Below, one piece after another: positions 24,061 through 36,359 of a stretch of 64,000 bases of DNA. Each line of letters opens with the position of its first letter. Position 1 is the stretch's first letter. Made by a program: the position numbers and the translations under genes. This stretch comes from Sipunculus nudus (taxonomy: Eukaryota > Annelida > Sipuncula > Golfingiida > Sipunculidae): the NCBI GenBank assembly GCA_026874595.1, contig CM049321.1:49521297-49585296 (forward strand), written 5' to 3'. Below the pieces are notes generated by a model, which made no database searches, was not told where the DNA came from, and worked only from the letters and a program-made list of their open reading frames with translations.

Positions 24061-24329
24061 AAATTGTTTTAAAACGATACATAATATGAGATGTATCATT
24101 AAAAAACGTAATATGTCCAACTATGGCCATTTATGGCCAATATCCAAAGGCTATTGTCCTAATAAACTGACGTGCGGTTTTAGTTTGCTACTGTTACACC
24201 TGGATATACGTTTACTTTATGTCCCCCAAACTGCCAGGGGCATAGTCATGTGGAGGGGGGGGGGCATCCCCTTTCTGCTTACACCTATGCCAGTCAACTG
24301 CTGGTCAGTGTTATGCTTGTAAACTGAGA

Positions 24330-25126
24330 TTTAATTGATGTTCGATTATTTAAGTATACGCACACATTTATGTATTTTATTTATTTACATTATATGTATA
24401 CAGGGTCTACATTTATGCCTTATATCATTTACAAATAAAAACATATATTAACTAAAATATCAATACAATACATTCTAATTCCATTGGTAAGAGTATAAAA
24501 CATGAACTCTAAAACATACAAGCATATTTAGAACATATATCATATTCATACTTATATAAGCAAGCAAAGTTAAATATGTGAGATACGAAGCAATCATCAT
24601 ACAGTATTCTGTAATACTGATAGGTTTGGCCATAGCAATATTCTGCATTGACAATTTGGACTGAAATTTATTATTATTCTTATATTATCAATGACGCTAA
24701 GTAAAAAGAGTGCAACACATCAACACAAAAATATGCAACTGTATACCACATGTCATATATTGCCGATAAATGTTCTCGTTTCTTTAAAGAAGCACATTTG
24801 TTGTGGCTGATCTAAATTTACTGGATAAACAATTCAAGACTTTTGGTACAGTAAATTGTAAAGACTTTTTTTCAAATAGTTGATTTAAAAGAAATCAATG
24901 CCAATATAGAGTGACAACATCTGCGTACATCGCGATACCATCAGTAATTAGCACAGCTGGAATATCAATTATGTATATCTAAAACATTATGAATTAAACC
25001 AGACCATTGGGTTTCTATCATAAACGAAATGTATGCAGTTTTCTAGTATTCTTTTGTGATATATTGTTTACATCCTTAGGTTAGGTTAAAAAAGAAGCTA
25101 TAATCTTTTCCTTGTCAATATTATCA

Positions 25127-25164
<38 letters not shown>

Positions 25165-25505
25165 GAAAATTTGTCCAGAGGAATAACTGTTGATCTTCCC
25201 GGCATATATGTTAAATATGGTTTGTAAGTATATAAACATATGCGTGCCTCTCTATGGATGGGGTTATCTTATTCTAGTGGTAAAATTCAACGGTCAGTTG
25301 TATTCGGATAACTGTAAAATGATATCAATCACATAAGAAAAATTACCGCATTGGTACTATTTCTGGTTATTTCAAAATGATTAAAATCAATCTAGAGACG
25401 TGGCTGATTTGTTCTCATAAGTAATCCTTGGTGCTTTTACTAGTCTCTAATTAATAGTTTACTCTGGAATGCTTTTACACTGAAACTTATTTTGCGAGTT
25501 CCTCA

Positions 25506-25546
<41 letters not shown>

Positions 25547-25600
25547 TTACTATAAAACTTACTAGCAGAAAAGAGGTAAAGATCCTCGGCCACTGACTCC
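24330..25600. other. Non-coding, with two TA microsatellites
   Basis: AT-rich. TA runs at 25,130-25,160 and 25,509-25,543. A 9- to 15-base G-tract lies just before, near 24,255. Confidence 0.5.
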
Positions 25601-25607
25601 AGATTAT

Positions 25608-26185
25608 CCTGTCTAATGGAAGTTCACTTGGAGGACGAAATGATTTAATTTGTCTTCCTCCTGATAGACAGACGGTCATTTATTTTCTTCCAAGGCCAAA
25701 ATGATGCCTCTTATCAACTAAGAGCAGGCAAATCTACAGACTGATCCAGATAGGTGCCCTAGGCTCAAACAACATCAGCCCCCCAAAACAGAGGAACACA
25801 CTATTCCAAAGAAATAAAAAAACACACAATGCAAAAATGTAGGAGATAAATGACTCAGGCCTTAAATTAAAGTGTCTTATCCAGATACTTTTATACCTGA
25901 GGCCAATGAAGTTCCTGATCTTTCGGCTCCAGTGGAATGAAGACATGACCTTCATCATAGATAAATGTGTTGACCGAGGCTTCTTTCCACTTGTCAGCAA
26001 ATCAAAGGCGGGTCCAGTGAGGGATTAACCAAATGTAAACCGCTTGATGGGAGAAAGCGCCTCTTCCTCCTTCCTTGAGTTCGGGATTAATTTTAGTGTT
26101 CAATTGAGTGTTCACTCCCATGTTTTAAGAGTGAACCCCTCGAGTCCCGCCCTGTTTAGTAGCAGAGCAAATCGGAACTACAACT
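25608..26185 (+). repeat. Duplicated unit H, copy 1
   Basis: Aligns with 30,224-30,800 along its whole length: CCTGTCTAATG, AGACGGTCATTTATTTTCTT, CAGACTGATCCAGAT, GGCCTTAAATT, CCTGAGGCCAATGA, ATCTTTCGGCT, GGAGAAAGCGCC, TTCCTTGAGTT. Both copies run into a family A repeat. Not coding: the ORFs differ between the copies. Confidence 0.8.
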
Positions 26186-26460
26186 ATGCATTCGAAGGAA
26201 TGCAGGTCTCCGCCATGTGGTCGTCATTGTGGGATGCTCCGCAAAGCCATGTTTGCATTCACTTATTTTACCCATATTCCCAGGTTCATTCGTTCGTAAA
26301 TGTACATTTGTGAATATTCCTGAAGTCCTTCGTGGACCCAGGTTATGAGGATGTTCCACAACAAAATCTTTTTCATGAGATTTCTTTAATGTTACGTGCG
26401 TTATGTTGCGATTGAATCACACAGACAGACAGACGAACTCGAATGAGTAGTTACCCCCCT
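26185..26460 (+). repeat. Family A repeat, near-complete copy
   Basis: Starts GCATTCGAAGGAATGCAGG, then CTCCGCCATGTGG, ATGTTTGCATTCACTT, CCCATATTCCCAGGTTCATT, CATTTGTGAATATTCC, and ends near a poly-G tract at about 26,465. Confidence 0.8.
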
Positions 26461-26744
26461 GCCGGGGGGGGGGGGGGATAAAGCGTCTTTGGACGAGACA
26501 ATGCCCAGCCATGCTTTTATATGGGAGTGCGCGTGGTATTTCTGTAAGCACATAACCTGAACTCGTAAAAGGAAATGGAGAGAAATGTGTAAGGGGACAA
26601 ACATTTAAAGTGCTTCCCACGCTCGATCCGACCAGTCAAAGCAGGATTTCCCTCTTCGGCTCACGGATAGCCCTCCCCCCCCCCACCTGAAGTTACGTAC
26701 CTCCTCCTAACAATAACCCACCAAAGACCCAACCCTGGACAGAA

Positions 26745-26752
<8 letters not shown>

Positions 26753-26802
<50 letters not shown>
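26753..26802. repeat. (TA)n microsatellite, 50 bp
   Basis: Uninterrupted TA run following a poly-A stretch. Confidence 0.95.
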
Positions 26803-26805
<3 letters not shown>

Positions 26806-26989
26806 GAGAAAATTATATAATAAGTTCCGTGTGAGTGAGCGTTCAAATTCATTTTTTTTTTCTCATGGGTATATTTTTATGGAGGGTGGGGGCATAAAGT
26901 TTCCTACCTCACACTTTCCATATACAGCAGTAAAAATAACTATGGGACAACTGCTCTTTGAAAAATACCATGGATCCTTAATATAGATG

Positions 26990-27450
26990 AACCTTTTGCA
27001 GTAATTAAAACCAGGTTAGAAAACTCCATAGGCAAGTAATTATCCCTAACATTTTTTTTATTTGAAATCGTGTGGTACCACCGGGAAAGTATAAGACGCC
27101 CTTATTCTTACCAATTAATGCAGTAGCTTGCCTGAGATAAGTTGGGACCAACTTTCTGTCTATTACCGTACTATTTCCTGCCATAAGAGCTCATAGTTGG
27201 TTATTGATACTAATTAAAATTAGTTAAATTAATGTAGCCATTTATCAGGCGCAAGGGGGGTAGGGGAATGGGCGGTTGCTACACTATAGATCTGGGACAC
27301 AGCTCAGTACAAAAAAAAAATAATAATAAAATGCTTCCCTCGCACGATCCGTCTCCTAATTCCGAGAAAACTACTGACCTAAGACATGTACCCCCGATAG
27401 TAACCATCTATTTCAATTACCACCGAAACAATTACCTCCGGACACGTTTC
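26990..27450. repeat. Old repeat shared with 23,340-23,760
   Basis: Blocks ATTACCGTACTATTTCCTGCC (ATTACTGAACTATTTTCCGCC at 23.6 kb), AAATCGTGTGGTA, and the C-rich CAATTACCTCCGGACAC stretch appear in the same order at both sites, and each site leads into a family A copy. Confidence 0.5.
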
Positions 27451-27507
27451 TGAAACTGAGTTTATAAACTGTACTTTTTGATACTTAGATTGTCTAAATA
27501 TGCTATT

Positions 27508-27805
27508 TTTATTCTAAGGAATGCAAGCCTCCTACATGCAGCATATGCATTCCCTGGTTCATTCGAGCATATGTGATTGTACTTTGTGAATATACCTAGA
27601 TGTCTTTCCTGAATCCGGGTCATGCGCTAGATCCACACCAAATTCTAATCGTGTCTTCATTGGCCTATTCCCGAAATGCTCTGCATTTACATGAGATTCC
27701 GTTCATGATTGCGGGGGTTGTCTTGAGAAAAAAACACATATACAAACAGCCACCCACATAAACACATTCTCGAACGGGGATGAACGCGTACCATCCTTGC
27801 GGAGT
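27508..27805 (+). repeat. Family A repeat, near-complete copy
   Basis: Starts ATTCTAAGGAATGCAAGCC; contains CCTGAATCCGGGTCATGC, GATCCACACCAAATTC, GAGATTCCGTTCATGATTGC and CGAACGGGGATGAACGCG. Confidence 0.8.
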
Positions 27806-28004
27806 TAAAAAAAAAAACAGGTGATCACAAATCTAAAAAAATGATTTATGTAACAACCGGAAAATGTATAATAATTAAAAGTGAGAAATTAATTCATGGC
27901 TATTCATGGCTAATATCAACTGGTGACGGTCGTCGTACTCTAGCCTTTGCTTGCGGATTGGTTACGTTTGCCAGTCCTGCCGACCAGACTGAAGTTGGAC
28001 CGAT

Positions 28005-28500
28005 ATTCAAAGTTCGCTATTTTGCATGCGAGTATCGAATATCACTCAAATCCGGGATATTCGATTTTCGCATGCGAACATAAAATACCAGTCATAGTAT
28101 GCAATATCACTCTAATCAGTATATTCGACATTCGATATTCGCATGTGAAATCAGGAATAATGGATATTCGATATTCGAATGCAAAATCGAATATCACTCA
28201 TACCATGCGAATATCGAATATAACTCAAATCAGCGATATTCGATATTTGATATTCTCTTGCAAAATCGAATATCTCTCATACCATGCGAATATAGAATAT
28301 CACTCAAATCGGTGATATTCGATATTCGATATTCGCATGCGAAATTGAATATCACTCATATCATGCAAATGTCGAATACTACTCAAATCAGAGATATTCG
28401 ATATTTGCATGTGAATATCACACACGCATTAATAAGTGACATTCGATATTCGCATGCAAATATCACAAACCCACATCAATAAGTGACATTCGATATTTGA
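28005..28500 (+). repeat. Palindromic tandem array, left arm
   Basis: Units of about 73-79 bp built from GATATTCGATATTCGCATGC and its complement, joined by ACTCAAATCAG and ACTCATACCATG spacers. Each unit contains near-perfect palindromes centred on GCATGC (for example about 28,340). The open frames across the array are repeats of ISLK / RYSIFDI-type translation and are not genes. Confidence 0.88.
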
Positions 28501-28800
28501 TTATTATCGCACGCAGTCATGGCGCAAAACTAGAAACATTTTGTGAAGGGGGCCTCAGATTCACTCTGAACATCTGCTCTTGTCACATGCCAGGCCTCCA
28601 CAGGCACCTCACACTACACAAATATAGCCCCGACAAACCAGCCTTTGTTGCTGCGTTTAACCCTCTGCATGTACTAACAACTAAGCTGGTCGACTGGTAT
28701 TTCGGCTGGACAGCGGGGACTCACTTCTTATATTCTCTTGAAAATTAAAATTCCGTGAAGAGCAGTTATTTGCTATGCGGATAACGAAATAATTAGCGAT
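28500..28800. other. Spacer between the two palindromic arrays
   Basis: About 300 bp of unrelated, more balanced composition. An 83-codon plus-strand frame (28,497-28,748, containing HMPGLHRHLTLHKYSPDKP) crosses it. Its start lies in the array and I recognise no domain. It could be a relic of captured sequence. Confidence 0.35.
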
Positions 28801-29315
28801 ATTTTAAGTTCGCATATCAATACCACACCAATAAGCTACTTCCGATATTCGCATTAGAATATCGTTTATCACACAAATCAGCGACATTCGATATTCACAA
28901 GCGAAATTCGGAAAAAATATCGGCGCTCGGGTTGTTCGATAACGTGGTCAACCCGGTGGCATATTTCATACGTATAAAGCCAATGATGAGCCATGACGTT
29001 AGATATTTGCAAACTAATATCACACAGACAAGCGATTTTCGCATGTGAATATCGAATATCCCCGATTTGAGTGATATTTGATATTTGCATGATATGAATG
29101 ATATTTGGTGTTAGCATGCTAATATCAAATATTCCTGATTTGAGGGATATTGGATATTCGCATGGTATGAGTGATATTCGATTTTGCATGCGAATATCGA
29201 ATATCCCTGATTTGAGTTATATTCAATATTCGCATGGTATGAGTGATATTCGATATTAACATGCGAATATCGAATATCGAATATCCCTGATTTGAGTTAT
29301 ATTCGATATTCGCAT
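28800..29315 (-). repeat. Palindromic tandem array, right arm (inverted relative to left)
   Basis: Same unit as the left arm but reverse complemented: CCCTGATTTGAGTTATATTC and GCATGGTATGAGTGATATTC are the complements of the left-arm spacers. Units of about 73 bp between 29,110 and 29,315; the part nearest the spacer is more degraded. Confidence 0.88.
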
Positions 29316-29319
29316 ACGC

Positions 29320-30220
29320 AATGAAGATGGGAAAATTTAAGATGAATATTCATATTAATAATACAGATCTTCCAGCCTGAGTCATATTTTAGTTGTGTTA
29401 GCTGTTTAAAAAGGTTATTCCCCAGATGCATCATATTTACAAATAGGTATGTCTATCTATATGTTTACCCATCCACTAAAACTGCGAGGTCCATTCACAG
29501 TATGACGCCTCCTTTGAGATGTGTATGCGGAGATAATACCATGTGTGACAACTACTGGCCCTTGATTCAATAACACATTTTAGTTGTTCAACCCATATCC
29601 ACACAAAAATCCATATCCACGATAACGCTTAAATTACAGGAACAGTAAACTTGTATAAGGGTGTCACCTCACCTGCCAACAACAATGTTGATACGGCCGC
29701 TCTTTTTAGACGTCATGTGATCACCGGATACTTTTCAGGTGGAAGTGCTACTGGGCATGCTTGTTCCCACATTCGGAACAACGTTCTGGCCCCGGAAGCT
29801 AAACTTTTAAAATTGAGTACGGTTTTGGCATTAAAGCAGGATTTTCTGCGACATTTCTTATACGATTTTTTTCCCGTACCTGATTTACGTTCTCGCGTTT
29901 CTAAAGGCTTTTGATGCGGCAGTATGGAAATGAGGATATACGCCGCTCAATTTGTAATTTGTCAACTACTACAGAATCTCCGGATATACATTGTATTAGT
30001 TTATTATATTACTATATTATTAAATTAATATTATAATTAATTTTACAATCCATGTGAAACAAAGAAAGATAGATTATAATGTAAAGAAAATCCAGTCGTT
30101 TCTGAAAAATGGATATTCGCTCGGAAGTTTCGGGGAAAGCCATGATGTTTAGGCTGATGGAATGTTACCGGATATTTCAAAATGTCCCCTGAGAATAATG
30201 GTTACCGACATATCGCGTGT
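29320..30220. other. Non-coding, one unresolved open frame
   Basis: An 87-codon plus-strand frame (29,651-29,914) lies in a more GC-rich patch and includes LKLSTVLALKQDFLRHFLYD. No family recognised and no splice context. The rest is AT-rich. Confidence 0.35.
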
Positions 30221-30223
30221 GAT

Positions 30224-30800
30224 CCTGTCTAATGAAAGTTCACTGGGACGAGGGAATGATTTGATTTGTCAAACTCCGGACAAACAGACGGTCATTTATT
30301 TTCTTCAAAGGCCCTAGTGATGCTTCTTATCAACGTCGAGCCAGCATATCTTCAGACTGATCCAGATTGATGCACCTGCCCAAAACAACATCCACCCTCG
30401 CTCCAACTAACAGACACCAACTCCACAAAGAAAAATACACGCTGCCAAAATGAGAGATATATATGACTAAGGCCTTAAATTGAAGTGTCTAGTCCAGTTA
30501 TTTTTAAACCTGAGGCCAATGACATTCCTAATCTTTCGGCTAAAGTGGAGAAAAGACGTGACATTTATCATAGATAATTGTGTCTTGGAGCTTCTGTCCT
30601 TTTATCAACATGTCAGGGCGGACTAAGATAGGGAATAAAAGTTGTTAAACGCCGTAATAGGAGAAAGCGCCATTTATGGCGGAGTTTTCACCAGGATTAT
30701 AATGCTTAACCTCTACCTCTCTTCCTTGAGTTTCGAATATATTTTATATATTGGTTCCTAGATTTCGAGAGTAAGCAGGACAGTAAATAAGAATTAGAAA
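30224..30800 (+). repeat. Duplicated unit H, copy 2
   Basis: Partner of 25,608-26,185, about 80-85 percent alike by eye, same orientation. An extra segment near 30,672-30,710 is absent from copy 1. Confidence 0.8.
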
Positions 30801-31165
30801 TATGCATTCTAGGGAATGCAGGCCTCCGCCATGTGGCCGGTCCTTCCTCTGGGATGCTCCCCAAAACATGTTTACATTCTCTAATTCGGCAAATACTACC
30901 AGGTTTATTCATGCTGGAGTCCCCCTGACCAATGTTTGCATTCCCTTATTCGACCCATATTCAAAGGTTCATTTGTGCATAATTGACTGTACATTTGTGA
31001 ATATTCCTTGAAGTCCTTCCTGGAACCGGATAATGAGGCGAATCTACACCAAAATCTGTTTATAAGATTTCTATCATGATTGCTGAGTTATGTTATGAGC
31101 AAACACATACACAAACACACCTGGGCGGGCACACAAACACATATCCACATACACAAAGACACACG
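30801..31165 (+). repeat. Family A repeat, near-complete copy with partial internal duplication
   Basis: Begins GCATTCTAGGGAATGCAGG and CCTCCGCCATGTGG. The ATGTTTACATTC / ATGTTTGCATTC segment occurs twice (about 30,868 and 30,931), so the copy is longer than others. Ends in an ACACAAACACAC-rich stretch. Confidence 0.78.
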
Positions 31166-31654
31166 AATCTCGCTCCCCCTGGGACGAAACATAATCCAGG
31201 CATGTTTTTTTTCTGGGGAGGAGTACCCCGTCTAGAAAAAGGAAAATGGTAAATTTGATAGGTCTATGGGTTGCAGATAAATATTTTATTATTACTATTT
31301 TTAAAGGTTTATACTAGAAAATATTGCAGATGTCACTATATTCATTATTTCCTACTTGATTTATAAATTCGATTGTGTACAGACCTGAAAAAAAAGAAAG
31401 GTGAGAACGGAGAAAGGAATCAATTGTAAATAATGTCAGATGGGAATTTGTGCAGTGCGGCTTGCGGTCCGGTTTACGGATGGAGGTTATTGTTTTGCCA
31501 ACCAGATCATGTGGCGGTTGGCGTGGAACCTATAAGAAGTGTTCTGGGGAACATGAAGCCGTCGACGGCGACGTCTTAGGAAATCAAGAAGGTCAGAAGC
31601 TGCGCCATGTTGTTTTATTTACTAATATACTTATTTATTACAATATATAACAAT

Positions 31655-32568
31655 AAAATTATATGTTTATACACGGGCACTGCAAAACATAGAAATATTA
31701 TAATGGAATATAATATCCTTTTAACCATGTTAATTAATGTGTCAGTTTACAATAAATGAAACGACATTGAGCAAAAGCGCAGTAATGTTAGCACAAAGTA
31801 GAAGTATAGAGTAGAGTTATGTTGTGAACAGAATGTGTGTTCAAGTGTTATGTATACGAAGGAAGGGCTTTTGATTTAAAACATAGATGAAAGTATCATA
31901 GCATACAGAAAGGCTAGACTGAAGTGTAAATGGGTACGGAACAGTCTGGATAAACATGTGCCAAATATGATAATGAGAACATGAGTTGACGCTTGGTTAT
32001 TAGCATTAATTTACTATACAAGAATAAAGGATGACTTTACAACGGTTGGTATTCGGTACAACAACATGAGTTAGTGTTTTGATATTTTTACCCGCATTGG
32101 TAAGAAAACTACCATCCAAACTCTAGATCAATGAAGCATGCCATGAACAGGAGCCTTGGTTCTTTAATTTTATTACGGATGTATTCCGGTATGTAATTAT
32201 GAAGCATGTGCAAATATCAAACCCTGTACAGAGATGTTAACATGTTTTCAAATCTTGTGAAATCTACCAGGCTAAAAATTCTGTGATTTTTATGGGACTT
32301 TATCACATCGACCGGTTTTCCGAACGGATGGTCATAACACACTTTGTTTTCGTTTATGGTAGCCAACCACGGTGTTATCACCCAAACTGCTTTTATGATG
32401 TCTTTTGCATAAATAGCAAGACGAGTCTGTCTCTTTTCAAGTGATTAACGTGTTGCGAAAACTGCATTCCATTCTGTAAAATTGTTGCATATATTTCCCC
32501 CCCAAGTATGCAGAACATAGATAGTCGTTTTTATCTTTATTTGAATCGGCTTTGATATAATCCCTTTC
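31655..32568 (+). repeat. Duplicated unit E, long copy
   Basis: Shares with 37,583-38,053 an outer-left part (GGAATAT...GAGCAAAAGC, GAATGTGTGTTCAAGTGTTA) and an outer-right part (CCGGTTTTCC, ACACTTTGTTTTCGTTTATG, TCAAGTGATTAACGTGT, CATTCTGTAAAATTGTTG). The 420-bp centre (about 31,866-32,290) is absent from the other copy. No coding frame conserved. Confidence 0.8.
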
Positions 32569-32569
32569 G

Positions 32570-33250
32570 ACTTTATGGACCAGTAGGTTCATTCAAGGTT
32601 ACTTGTATAAACGATTATAAATGGCAAAAATATACACGTGGGGCGTCCGTATTTATCGGGCCTGTCGCAGACAATGGTCGCCTAATACCATATTGGACGA
32701 TAATTTTGAAGCAGGAACCTCCCTCGGGACCAATAATTCTAACCCTGTCGCCATTAACATGAAGAAAGGCTTTCTATCTTCCAGAAAAAGAAAATGTCAA
32801 TCCCTGCCCTTTTTCGTAGACAAGCAAATAACATCGGGACCTATACCGATGTGTGACGTTAATTAACTAAAGACACTTACTACACGCTGATCCTGCGCAC
32901 ACAGGCTGTTTGTTTTGACTACAACGATATGTTTATAATATGTGGGGGGGGGCTGATCCAAACACATCCAAAAATGAGCGTCTTTCGCCAATAGTGACCA
33001 TTCAGCCTCCGTACATATGTAAACAACCACCTTAGGTTTTATGGTTTATCCTCTGTCAACATTGCTATGTTTACTTACAACTTGTAGATAATCAAGCTCA
33101 CACGTCCGTCACAGAGGCATTATATTGACCTTTCCTGACAGGAATTATCTAGGGTTTATTAATATATATATACAGAGTAAGAAAGTACGTAAATATGCAG
33201 AGTCCCATATCGTTTTGGGACTACCTTATAGGGCTTCCGATCATATAATC
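32570..33250. other. Non-coding, nothing recognised
   Basis: An 81-codon frame at 32,621 has no recognised motif. A poly-G run lies near 32,943. Confidence 0.4.
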
Positions 33251-33257
33251 ATTTTAT

Positions 33258-33432
33258 CCTGGTGTCACCCAGGCCCGGTGTCTACCACACCTGCAAGTCC
33301 TGAGTGTTTAATCAACCCCATTGATGCGTCATAACAACGAAGAACCACCCTCACGCCCCACGGCTGAGATTTGACCTCGCTACCTCCCGGCTGTGAGTCC
33401 TGTGCTCTAGCTCTGAGCCACAGAAGCCCTGA
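33258..33432 (-). mobile_element. Second SINE family, tRNA-like head plus body
   Basis: On the minus strand, a tRNA-like head runs from GGGCTTC (complement of about 33,423-33,429) through an A-box-like TGGCTCAGAGCTAGAGC to a B-box-like AGGTCAAATCTCA. The body ends with a CCTGGGTGACACCAGG near-palindrome (complement at about 33,258-33,273) that recurs at 36,254. Could instead be a tRNA pseudogene joined to another repeat. Confidence 0.6.
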
Positions 33433-33434
33433 GC

Positions 33435-36250
33435 TCAGTATACTTGCACTCATTAATCATTATTATACAGTGCCTTTATCAGTCTTCCCTAGAGTAAACC
33501 TGTACCGTTTTGTTCCCACCAGTTGCAATAAAGCGATCATTTAATATAAATACAAGTCCCCAGGGGAACGAAAGAACCTTATCATGTAAATACTCGCCAC
33601 TATTGGATTCATGTTGTACATTTGGAAACAATTATTTGTGGCAGGCTCCTTTCAGTCTTGAGTGTTATAAAAGAACCGCCCACTTTCACTAATGGAGTGT
33701 TTAAGCTTTTAACCCGTCTGTTCCGGACATAAGAGAGCTCCATCGGACCGCTTGGCATCTTTTCAACCCAAATCAGATAAGCCGTGACCTGTCTGTCACT
33801 CTCTCTTATTCCAAAGAGAGCTTAAGTGAAAGACGTCGTTCCGTTTCGATAACTACATTTGGTTATTTTCTGAGATAGTCCCTGGGACAGAGTGATTGGT
33901 GTTTCTAACTTCTGAGACGGTACACTGGGAGATGTGGGTTGGAATCTACAGCTGACAGATTTCAGCATAAGTAGGTCACTTAGGATTTGGGCGTGGTACA
34001 AGAAAAGGTTAATCCGCATTAAACTATGCCAACCCATGTCCCCTTGGCACCACCAAACTCTCTCCGTAAATACATTCTAGTCTTGAAGCGGTCTTCTGAG
34101 TTTTATTTGTGTCGGTTCCCCGCCATTTTATCGGACCCTGAAATATTTATTTCCCCCGCTTTCTCAAAAGCGCTCGAAAATGATAATTTGTTTATATTTG
34201 CGTGGTCCAAAAAAGATATTCCGCTTTAAATTTACCGATATATGTCACCTCAATTACCACCAAACGCTCTCCTTAGACAGATGCTATTCTTCCAGAGTAG
34301 AAAATTTCAGTTTACATATAGGCCCTGTAATATAAAGATATACTACAATGTAATGAAATGTCTTCGGACCATTGGAATAAATTGCCATGACACTGTCCTT
34401 GGAGTACTTTCCTGTCGCATCCCGCGACCTTATCGAACCCTTCTGTGCATGGCATCGTTGCTATGTGGACGCTAGGAAACGTAATAGACAGCTCAACCCG
34501 CTTGGTAACATTCGCACTGAAATCATGTTTTCAGAAAGTCCATACAATGACCTTCATGTCCTTTGATATATCTCTGCTGTTGAACACTACGGACCATGGG
34601 CCAAAAGAAAGTGCATTTTAGACACTGTCGCATCGATTTTGTACTGTGTATTTGTTAGTGTTCAAGTTACACTTGAAAGTCTTGCCCTGTCAAGTTGCCA
34701 ACACGCTGATCGCCATGATCGTTTATGCCAGCCGCTACATGACTGCGTTCGTCGCTTGTGGACCTTAATATCTCACGTTGATTTGCTGAGCAAGCGGTAC
34801 ATTTTCTAACCGACCTGCCTTGAAAAGCGATAGTCTGATAAACGTTAACACACTGGCTAACTGAGGCTGAGGGTTATATATAGTGTTGAAAATCTTGCCG
34901 TACTCAAAATAGCCGAGGGCCTTAAAATATTAAGACTGATCAAATGGGTATATAAATAACAAGCTAGAAGCCCACAATAGACGGTTACTGGATAACCCAT
35001 GTTGGTTTTGAAAAAAAAAATAAATCTGGGAAAGGTCACTATAATTAGTCCCTACGTCCCTGGGAAAGACCTTAGTTCGGTGAGGCGGTGATGTGTGGCG
35101 CTGACTGTCCGGTACGGGCCAAGTTTACCAGTCGATTAAATGAGGGTCAGAGACTGGTAATTACCGACACTATACGTGCGATACAGTGAGAGAACGTTTG
35201 GTTTCTCAGTCAGAGGCAACAATTAAGAGTGATTTCATCGGTTGGGCCAGTCTAATGCCCGAATAAACCTGGGAATATGGTCCGAATAGGTGAATGCCCA
35301 CATGGCGATTTTTTTTACGTCGAATGCATATTCAATACGAGGTAACACGGATTAATTTGTTAAGCACCATTGGTTATATTTGTGACCCTAAGCACTGAAG
35401 AATCCGAAGAACTTAACCTATAAATCAATTGCGCTCAGTAATAAAAGACTACAGAAGCTAAATATTTAAACCATGAACTATCTGTACTTGCACTTCAGGG
35501 CATTCTGTGCGGGGGTAAGCAATTCAATTTGTAAATCTGCGGATAGGAGGCATCGCAGTCAAGGCTGAATAGCAAGAGTTATATTAGCATATACTTCTCT
35601 TGTGCACTGGGTTGTTCCGTGACAGTATGAGGGCAATTAATTTGATTTTTACTTTTGTAAAGGAAGGGTGGGCAACAGATCTAATGCCAAATCACAAGGG
35701 CCCATCGGTATCATTGGCTAAATCTCTCGACAGTGCCCCATGCACACTGACATAGCCAGGGATAATTAGCCGATGGGGGTGGACGAATTAATTCAATAGA
35801 CACTTTTTTTTAGAACCGAATACACTCATTTGTTTAAGACGACACAGCTCAGATACTTAAACAATGATCAATCGTAACTGCATTTACCAAGAGAAATGTT
35901 TCACGGGGCAAATTAATTTTATTTGTAACCCTGCGATAAACAGGCAACGTGTCAGTTGTGAAAATTAGCCTCTTTGACTCATGTCTAACCAATAATCCCA
36001 GAGTCATCTAAAAAGAGTAACCGAATTTGCACTTGTCTGGAAAGAAGGTGACGACCTCGTGACCGACATATTCGTTTCCGTTACTTGTGACACGGGAAAC
36101 ACAGATGTTGGTTAGCTAGTGCTGATATGTCAAACATTTTTTATAAAGATTTTTGTGGAGGTATCCCCCTCCGTTTCTGATGCTGCCTATTCTTATACTT
36201 AGCAAAGTGCCCTTGAGATTTTGGACAACGATTCCTGTCGTCTTAAATTA
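33435..36250. other. Non-coding, nothing firmly recognised
   Basis: Slightly higher G+C than average at 33.7-35.3 kb, with several 60-77-codon frames (34,026-34,475) whose translations have no recognised motif and no splice-like edges. Possibly degraded transposon sequence. Confidence 0.35.
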
Positions 36251-36350
36251 TATCTTGGTGTCACCCAGGATAGACCCGTGTCTGCCACACCTAGTTGTAT
36301 TCCCCATTCCACAGTCATAACACAGAGTACCCCCCCCCCCCCCCACCCCT
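36250..36350 (-). repeat. Second SINE family, body fragment
   Basis: TTGGTGTCACCCAGG ... GTGTCTGCCACACCT and GTCATAAC match 33,258-33,335. It is followed by a 14-16-base poly-C run (about 36,330) and lacks a clear tRNA-like head in the expected order. Confidence 0.6.
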
Positions 36351-36359
36351 AAAGAATTA

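Noticed and set aside
27947-29189. ORFs of 103-127 codons across the palindromic arrays
   Set aside because: They are translations of the tandem repeat on both strands, repeating the same words.
28005-29315. CRISPR-like array
   Set aside because: Repeats are contiguous palindromic satellite units without unique spacers of constant length, in a eukaryotic context.
32884-32925. 25-bp microexon between AAACAAACAG and GTAAGTGT on the minus strand
   Set aside because: The donor is good, but the acceptor lacks a pyrimidine tract and so short a segment cannot be judged by coding content.
34026-34475. Two adjoining plus-strand ORFs as a gene or pseudogene
   Set aside because: No recognised motif, no splice-like edges, and stops separate the pieces.
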